Shown here piece by piece: positions 59,831-64,000 of a stretch of DNA of 64,000 nucleotides (position 1 is the first letter of the stretch; every line of letters starts with the position of its first letter). The stretch comes from Streptosporangiaceae bacterium (GTDB lineage: Bacteria > Actinomycetota > Actinomycetes > Streptosporangiales > Streptosporangiaceae), in contig JASHOE010000109.1 in the NCBI GenBank assembly GCA_030041275.1, positions 1-64,000 on the forward strand, in the 5' to 3' direction. The translations under genes were made by a program, and so were the position numbers. Below the pieces are notes generated by a model, which was not told the origin of the DNA, ran no database searches, and saw only the letters and a list, made by a program, of their open reading frames with translations.

Positions 59831-62103
59831 GCGATGCTCCCGCTGGGCCAGCTGATGACCTGGTGATAACGCCTGCGACGAAATTGCTGGAGTTCACGGT
59901 CGGTGGAATGACCTGCAGTTCGTGCGCATTGCGTGTGGAACGCCAGCTCAATCGTCTGGATGGCGTTACGGCCTCAGTCAGCTACGCAATGGAACGAGCG
60001 TATGTCACTAGCACGGGCGAGCGCCGTCCGGCGGAGCTGATCGGCGTGATCGAGACGGCAGGGTACGCAGCCGCGCTCGTTGGTGACCGGCCCGGCGAGG
60101 CCGAAGGCCGTCCAGGGCCGACTGCGGCGCTTCGTCGGCGGCTAACCGTCTGCACACCGCTGGCAGCGGCGACCGTTGTATTGGCCATGATTCCGGCAGC
60201 ACAGTTTCCTGGCTGGCAGTGGTCCAGTCTCGCGCTGGCCGCCCCCGTGGCCGTATGGGGTGCGTGGCCCTTCCACCGGGCTGCGTGGCTTGGCCTTGGC
60301 CATGGCGCTGCGACAATGGACACGCTGGTCAGCGTTGGTGTAACCGCCTCATTCGGCTGGTCACTGTACGCGCTGCTGTGGGGCGGCGCCGGCGCCATCG
60401 GCATGCGCATGCCCTTCGCGCTGACCTTTGGTCCGGCCAGCGGTCAGATGATCTACCTTGAGGCAGCCGCGGGTGTCACGTCTGCGGTGCTCGCGGGCCG
60501 TTACGTCGAAGCGCGCGTGAAAGACCGCTCTGGCGGCGCGCTGACCGAGTTGGCGACGCTTGGGGCCAAGAGCGTGACCGTTACGCGGGGCGGCGCGGAG
60601 GTAACGCTGCCGGTGGACTTGCTCGTCACAGGAGACGTCTTTATCGTCCGGCCTGGGGAGAAGATCGCGACAGACGGGCGGGTCATCGGCGGCGGTTCGA
60701 CAGTGGATTCCTCCATGGTGACGGGCGAGTCGGTCCCTGCTGAAGTCTGCGCCGGAGATGAGGTGACTGGCGGCACGATGAACCTGACCGGGCGCCTTGT
60801 CGTCCGGGCAACGAGGGTCGGAGCTGAAACCACGCTCGCGCAGGTTGCCAGTCTGGTGACCGAAGCACTCGCCAGCAAGGCCAGCTCACAACGGCTGGCA
60901 GACAGGATTGCCGCCGTTTTCGTGCCCTGCGTGATCGGGTTGGCGGCCGTCACCCTCGGGTTCTGGCTGGGCGCTGGCCTGCCGGCAGCGAGTGCCTGCA
61001 GCGCTGCGGTCGCGGTGCTCGTGGTTGCATGCCCGTGCGCGCTCGGCCTTGCAACTCCCGCCGCGCTGGCAGCGGCGCTGGGCCGGGGCGCCGAGCTAGG
61101 CATACTTATCCGGAGTGCGCAGGCCCTGGAAACTGCGGGGCACATCAACGCCCTCGTCCTTGATAAGACCGGCACGGTAACGACAGGGACGATGGCTGTC
61201 AGGCAGATCACGACGTCGAGCGGCTGCGACGAGGATCAGGTCCTGCTGCTGGTCGGAGCGGTGGAGGCTGCGTCCGAGCATCCGGTCGGCCAGGCTGTCG
61301 CTATCGAGGCCAGTCGGCGCTGCGGCCCGTTGCCTGAGGTCAGCCAGTTCGTGAGCGTGGCGGGATCCGGCGTCCGGGGCCTAGTCGGGGAGCGGCTGGT
61401 AACCGTTGGGCGTCCCGAATTCCTTGCCGATGTCGGCCTGGTCATCCCAGCCGAGCTCCGGGCCGCGGCTGCGGCGTCCGCGCAGGAGGGCTTAACCGCC
61501 ATCATGGCCGGCTGGCACGGGCGCGCCCGCGCCCTGTTCTCCATAGGAGACATGCTGCGCCCCGGCGGTCCGGCCGCGATTTCCCGCATCCGTCGCCTGG
61601 GTCTGCATCTGTTCATTGTGACTGGCGATACCCGGGGGGCGGCGCATGCCGTGGCTCGCTCGCTGGGCATTCCGGCCGTGAATGTGTTCGATGCAGTGCA
61701 GCCCGCCGCTAAGGCGAGGGTGGTGCGCGAGCTGCAGACGGCGGGTCTGTCGGTGGCCATGGCCGGTGACGGCGTCAACGACGCCGCAGCGCTGGCCGCT
61801 GCCGATCTGGGCATGGCCATCGGCTCCGGCGCCGACGTTGCCATCCGGGCCAGCGACCTGACCCTGATCGGCGGTGACCCAGGCGTGATCGCAGACGCCG
61901 TGCAGCTAGCCCGTGCCACCGTGGCCGTGATGCGGGTAAACCTGTGCTGGGCCTTCGGTTACAACGTCGCCGCGCTCCCACTGGCGGCGCTCGGGTACCT
62001 GAATCCGCTGTTCGCCGGTATCGCGATGTCGGCAAGCTCGCTGATCGTTGTGTCCAACAGCCTGCTCCTGCGCCGGTTCCGCCCCGCAAGGGACCGCCCA
62101 TGA
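59827..62103 (+). CDS. copper-type P1B ATPase
   Basis: A 758-residue heavy-metal exporter. An N-terminal HMA domain carries GMTCSSC (Cys30, Cys33). About eight transmembrane segments follow, with the membrane CPC motif at residues 402-404 (VACPCALGLATPAA), the phosphorylated Asp446 in DKTGT, SEHPVGQA with the nucleotide-site His-Pro, and the hinge GDGVNDAAAL. CPC plus the Asn/Met pattern of late helices fits a Cu(I) ATPase. It is coupled to the small membrane protein before it and the PCuAC-like protein after it (ATGA overlap). Confidence 0.94.
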   Translation: MSDAPAGPADDLVITPATKLLEFTVGGMTCSSCALRVERQLNRLDGVTASVSYAMERAYVTSTGERRPAELIGVIETAGYAAALVGDRPGEAEGRPGPTAALRRRLTVCTPLAAATVVLAMIPAAQFPGWQWSSLALAAPVAVWGAWPFHRAAWLGLGHGAATMDTLVSVGVTASFGWSLYALLWGGAGAIGMRMPFALTFGPASGQMIYLEAAAGVTSAVLAGRYVEARVKDRSGGALTELATLGAKSVTVTRGGAEVTLPVDLLVTGDVFIVRPGEKIATDGRVIGGGSTVDSSMVTGESVPAEVCAGDEVTGGTMNLTGRLVVRATRVGAETTLAQVASLVTEALASKASSQRLADRIAAVFVPCVIGLAAVTLGFWLGAGLPAASACSAAVAVLVVACPCALGLATPAALAAALGRGAELGILIRSAQALETAGHINALVLDKTGTVTTGTMAVRQITTSSGCDEDQVLLLVGAVEAASEHPVGQAVAIEASRRCGPLPEVSQFVSVAGSGVRGLVGERLVTVGRPEFLADVGLVIPAELRAAAAASAQEGLTAIMAGWHGRARALFSIGDMLRPGGPAAISRIRRLGLHLFIVTGDTRGAAHAVARSLGIPAVNVFDAVQPAAKARVVRELQTAGLSVAMAGDGVNDAAALAAADLGMAIGSGADVAIRASDLTLIGGDPGVIADAVQLARATVAVMRVNLCWAFGYNVAALPLAALGYLNPLFAGIAMSASSLIVVSNSLLLRRFRPARDRP

Positions 62104-62624
62104 GCGCGACTGCCGCGGGCGCGAGTGGCCATGGCAGGGCGTACGAGCTCGCGCGTGCCGGCGCGGCCCCGCTTGCGTCCGGCGTCGTCCTGCTTGTCCT
62201 GCTGGTGACGTGGGTCATCGGCGGCGGCGGAGGCGTCGTCAGCAAGATCGGCATCCAGGTAACTCACGCGTCCGTCTCAATGCCTGCGCTCAGCCCGCGC
62301 GGAGCTGCGGGCCCGGCCTTCGCGACCTATCTGACCATCCGAAATCTCACTGGGTCCGCGGACGGACTCCTGTCAGCCACCAGCCCGGCGGCGGCGCGTG
62401 TTCTGATCACCCGCCGGCTTGGCCGGGCTGCTCCGACCGCGTCCGTTGTCCTGGTCATCCCGGCCAGGCGCTCCCTCAGACTCAGTCCTTCTGGCCCCGA
62501 CCTGGTGCTGGTCGATCCGCGGCCGTCGCTGCGGTCCGGCCAGCATGTGCAGCTCATGCTTCGATTCTGGAACGCAGGCCCAGTGACAGTGACGGCGACG
62601 GTGACCCCGGCTGGCAGCCCGTGA
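62100..62624 (+). CDS. membrane-anchored PCuAC-like copper chaperone
   Basis: A 174-residue protein: an N-terminal membrane anchor (ASGVVLLVLLVTWVIGG) and an exported beta domain with AFATYLTIRNLTGSADGLLSATSPAAARVLITRR, then SLRLSPSGPDLVLVDPRPSLRSGQHVQLMLRF. These match the PCuAC domain, but the usual Met/His copper ligands (HxM...M) are mostly replaced, so copper binding is doubtful. It overlaps the ATPase by 4 bp. Confidence 0.75.
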   Translation: MSATAAGASGHGRAYELARAGAAPLASGVVLLVLLVTWVIGGGGGVVSKIGIQVTHASVSMPALSPRGAAGPAFATYLTIRNLTGSADGLLSATSPAAARVLITRRLGRAAPTASVVLVIPARRSLRLSPSGPDLVLVDPRPSLRSGQHVQLMLRFWNAGPVTVTATVTPAGSP

Positions 62625-62665
62625 CTTGCCCGGTCGTCGTGGCGTGCTGCCGGCTGGCCGGCTCT

Positions 62666-63112
62666 CTAGATCATGATCAGCAGCATGAACGCCATGGTGG
62701 CGCCCATCGCGACACGGCATGTGGTTGCGACCCACGGGGCGAGTACGGCCCGGCCGGCGTGGCCTGTCCGGGTGCTCGCGTTCACCGGCTGAGCATCGGG
62801 TGCCGCAGCGTAGCTGCCCGAGCTGCCGACGGATGGGGACACCGCGGCGGCACCCAGCCCACCCGCAGCCCCGACGAGAACTGCGACCGCCGGCGCCACG
62901 CGGGCAGTCGCGAGGCTGTAATGGCCGCTGGCCCCGGGACCGGAGAGCTGGTCGAGATCCCAGATGCTGTAGCCGATCAGCAGGAGCGCGAAAACGAACG
63001 CCAGGAAGGGCAGTTGCTGGGTTCCCATGCCGCTCATGCCGCCAGCCATGCCAGCCAATCCGCCCGACCCGTGTGCCGCGGGCGACATGAGGGCCAGGAA
63101 CATATACAGCAT
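62666..63112 (-). CDS. DUF5134 membrane protein, N-terminally truncated
   Basis: A 148-residue integral membrane protein: MLYMFLALMSPA, LPFLAFVFALLLIGYSIWDLDQL, APAVAVLVGAAGGLGAAAV and the end VAMGATMAFMLLIMI are DUF5134 features. In frame before ATG 63112 the codons HLIHAAA continue the family sequence but run into the ATPase fragment and a stop, so the N-terminal part has been lost. It is convergent with the PCuAC gene. Confidence 0.75.
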   Translation of the reverse strand: MLYMFLALMSPAAHGSGGLAGMAGGMSGMGTQQLPFLAFVFALLLIGYSIWDLDQLSGPGASGHYSLATARVAPAVAVLVGAAGGLGAAAVSPSVGSSGSYAAAPDAQPVNASTRTGHAGRAVLAPWVATTCRVAMGATMAFMLLIMI

Positions 63113-63156
63113 CGCTGCGGCGTGGATCAGGTGCGGCGCGCAGTGCCCACCGGCGA

Positions 63157-64000
63157 GCGCAGGCGCTCGAGGCGGCAGGGCGCATCAGCGCGGTCATCAT
63201 GGACAAGACCGGCACGCTGACTACCGGCAAGATGACGGTGCACGAGGTCATCCCGATGCCGGGCACGCCGGACACCCATGCCCTCCTGCTGGCCGGAGCC
63301 CTGGAAGATCCTTCCGAGCATCCCATCGGCCAGGCAATCGCGAGGGAAGCCGCCGCTCGCCTCGGCCCGCTGCCCGCAGTGACTGACTTCGCCGCGCTGC
63401 CAGGAGCCGGCGTCCAGGGTACCGTGGACGGCCGGCTAATCACTGTCGGAAGCCGTCACCTGCTGACGCAACTGGCCATAGCAATACCCGAGCACTTGCG
63501 CGACGCAGTCAGCGCGGCAGAGAGCGCCGGCCGGACCGCGGTCCTGGTCGCCTGGGACGAGCAAGCGCAAGCCGGCGTCGTGCTGGCCGACGGCCTCAAG
63601 CCACAAGCAGCGCCAGCCGTCGCAGGCCTCCGTGATCTCGGTTTCCGGCCAGCGCTGCTGACGGGGGACAATGAGCGCGCAGCAATGCAGGTCGCTGGCC
63701 AGCTGGGAATACCAGCCGAGGACGTGTTCGCCGGCGTGCCGCCAGAGGGAAAGGTTGCCGTTCTCCAGCAGCTTCGGGCAGACGGCAAGCGGGTCGCATT
63801 CGCAGGCGACGGCGTGAACGACGCCGCAGCGCTGGCTCACGCCGACCTGGGAGTGGCAATCGGCGCCGCCGCCGACGCGGCGATCGGAGCCGCCGACCTG
63901 ACGCTGGTCAGCGGCGACCCATCGGACCTCGCCACCGCTCTTCAGCTTGCCCGCGCCACCCTCAGGGCAATTAGGGCCAACCTGGCCTGGGCCTCCGGCT
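63157..64000 (+). pseudogene. second P1B ATPase, 5'-truncated and running off the window
   Basis: The frame begins abruptly at AQALEAAGRISAVIMDKTGTLTTGK, which corresponds to the middle of a heavy-metal ATPase. It continues through EDPSEHPIGQAIAREAA, LLTGDNERAAMQVAGQLGI and AFAGDGVNDAAALAHADLGVAIGAAADAAIGAADLTLVSGDP to the window end. The HMA domain, the first six helices and the CPC motif are absent, and no start codon with a ribosome-binding site precedes it. It is about half identical by eye to the ATPase at 59827. It is probably a dead fragment. Confidence 0.85.

Noticed and set aside
1..64000. CRISPR arrays, tRNA or rRNA genes, intact transposases
   Set aside because: No regularly spaced repeats, cloverleaf-like sequences with CCA ends, rRNA cores or DDE/tyrosine recombinase motifs were noticed by eye; a tRNA and repeat scan would settle this.

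Overview
The window is high-GC DNA from an actinomycete-like soil bacterium. The evidence is very GC-rich codon third positions, many GTG starts, a large ATP-binding LuxR regulator, an expansion of luciferase-like monooxygenases (LLM), a fused rhamnulose-phosphate aldolase/dehydrogenase and the actinobacterial families DUF4395 and DUF5134. I cannot name a species from the sequence. No rRNA, tRNA, CRISPR array, intact insertion sequence or prophage was seen. Several decayed genes lie between the operons.

Layout. (1) 1-7.7 kb: the 3' end of a berberine-bridge-type oxidase, a LAL-type regulator, then a tight operon of alpha/beta hydrolase, two tandem nitrilases, a tandem-domain rhodanese and a cupin. 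This looks like a nitrile or cyanide handling module. (2) 7.7-11 kb: a small metallothionein, a DUF5134 remnant, an APH-family kinase and about 1.6 kb with only a decayed hydrolase. (3) 11-31.9 kb: a deoxysugar region. It has L-rhamnose isomerase, rhamnulose-1-P aldolase/dehydrogenase and rhamnulokinase, a sugar ABC importer, and an opposing set with alpha-L-rhamnosidase (GH78), a second FGGY kinase, an FucI-like isomerase, a LacI regulator, a serine hydrolase, a GH172-type protein and a PhyH dioxygenase. Three promoters here share an ATCGAT-centred operator, which defines a local regulon. A second LacI gene closes the region.

(4) 31.9-33.5 kb: debris (a second copy of the oxidase C-terminus and a frameshifted rhodanese) beside an intact DUF4395 gene. 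(5) 33.5-57.2 kb: a putative organosulfur-scavenging island. It has eight intact LLM monooxygenases, one NADPH:FMN reductase, one flavin reductase-domain protein, an FAD/NAD(P) protein, a four-domain rhodanese-like protein, a DppABCDF-type ABC importer, a cupin, a LysR regulator and an alpha/beta hydrolase with an Asp nucleophile. Five promoter regions carry a common 17-bp imperfect palindrome, roughly CCTAYCGRTAAAATAGG. Two of these copies lie in a 180-bp inverted repeat that brackets 3 kb holding the rhodanese-like gene and a dead ABC exporter.

(6) 57.2-64 kb: metal homeostasis. It has a Fur-like protein lacking its recognition-helix region, a NiCoT nickel/cobalt permease, a small membrane protein, a Cu-type P1B ATPase and a PCuAC-like protein. 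It ends in a head-to-head junction where a DUF5134 gene and a second P1B ATPase have both lost their 5' ends. The window ends inside that ATPase.

Integrated view. The rha genes plus the ABC importer plus GH78/GH172 would release, import and oxidise rhamnosides. The LLM/reductase/importer/rhodanese set would release sulfur from organosulfur compounds. These pathway statements are inferred from families and context; substrates cannot be read from sequence.
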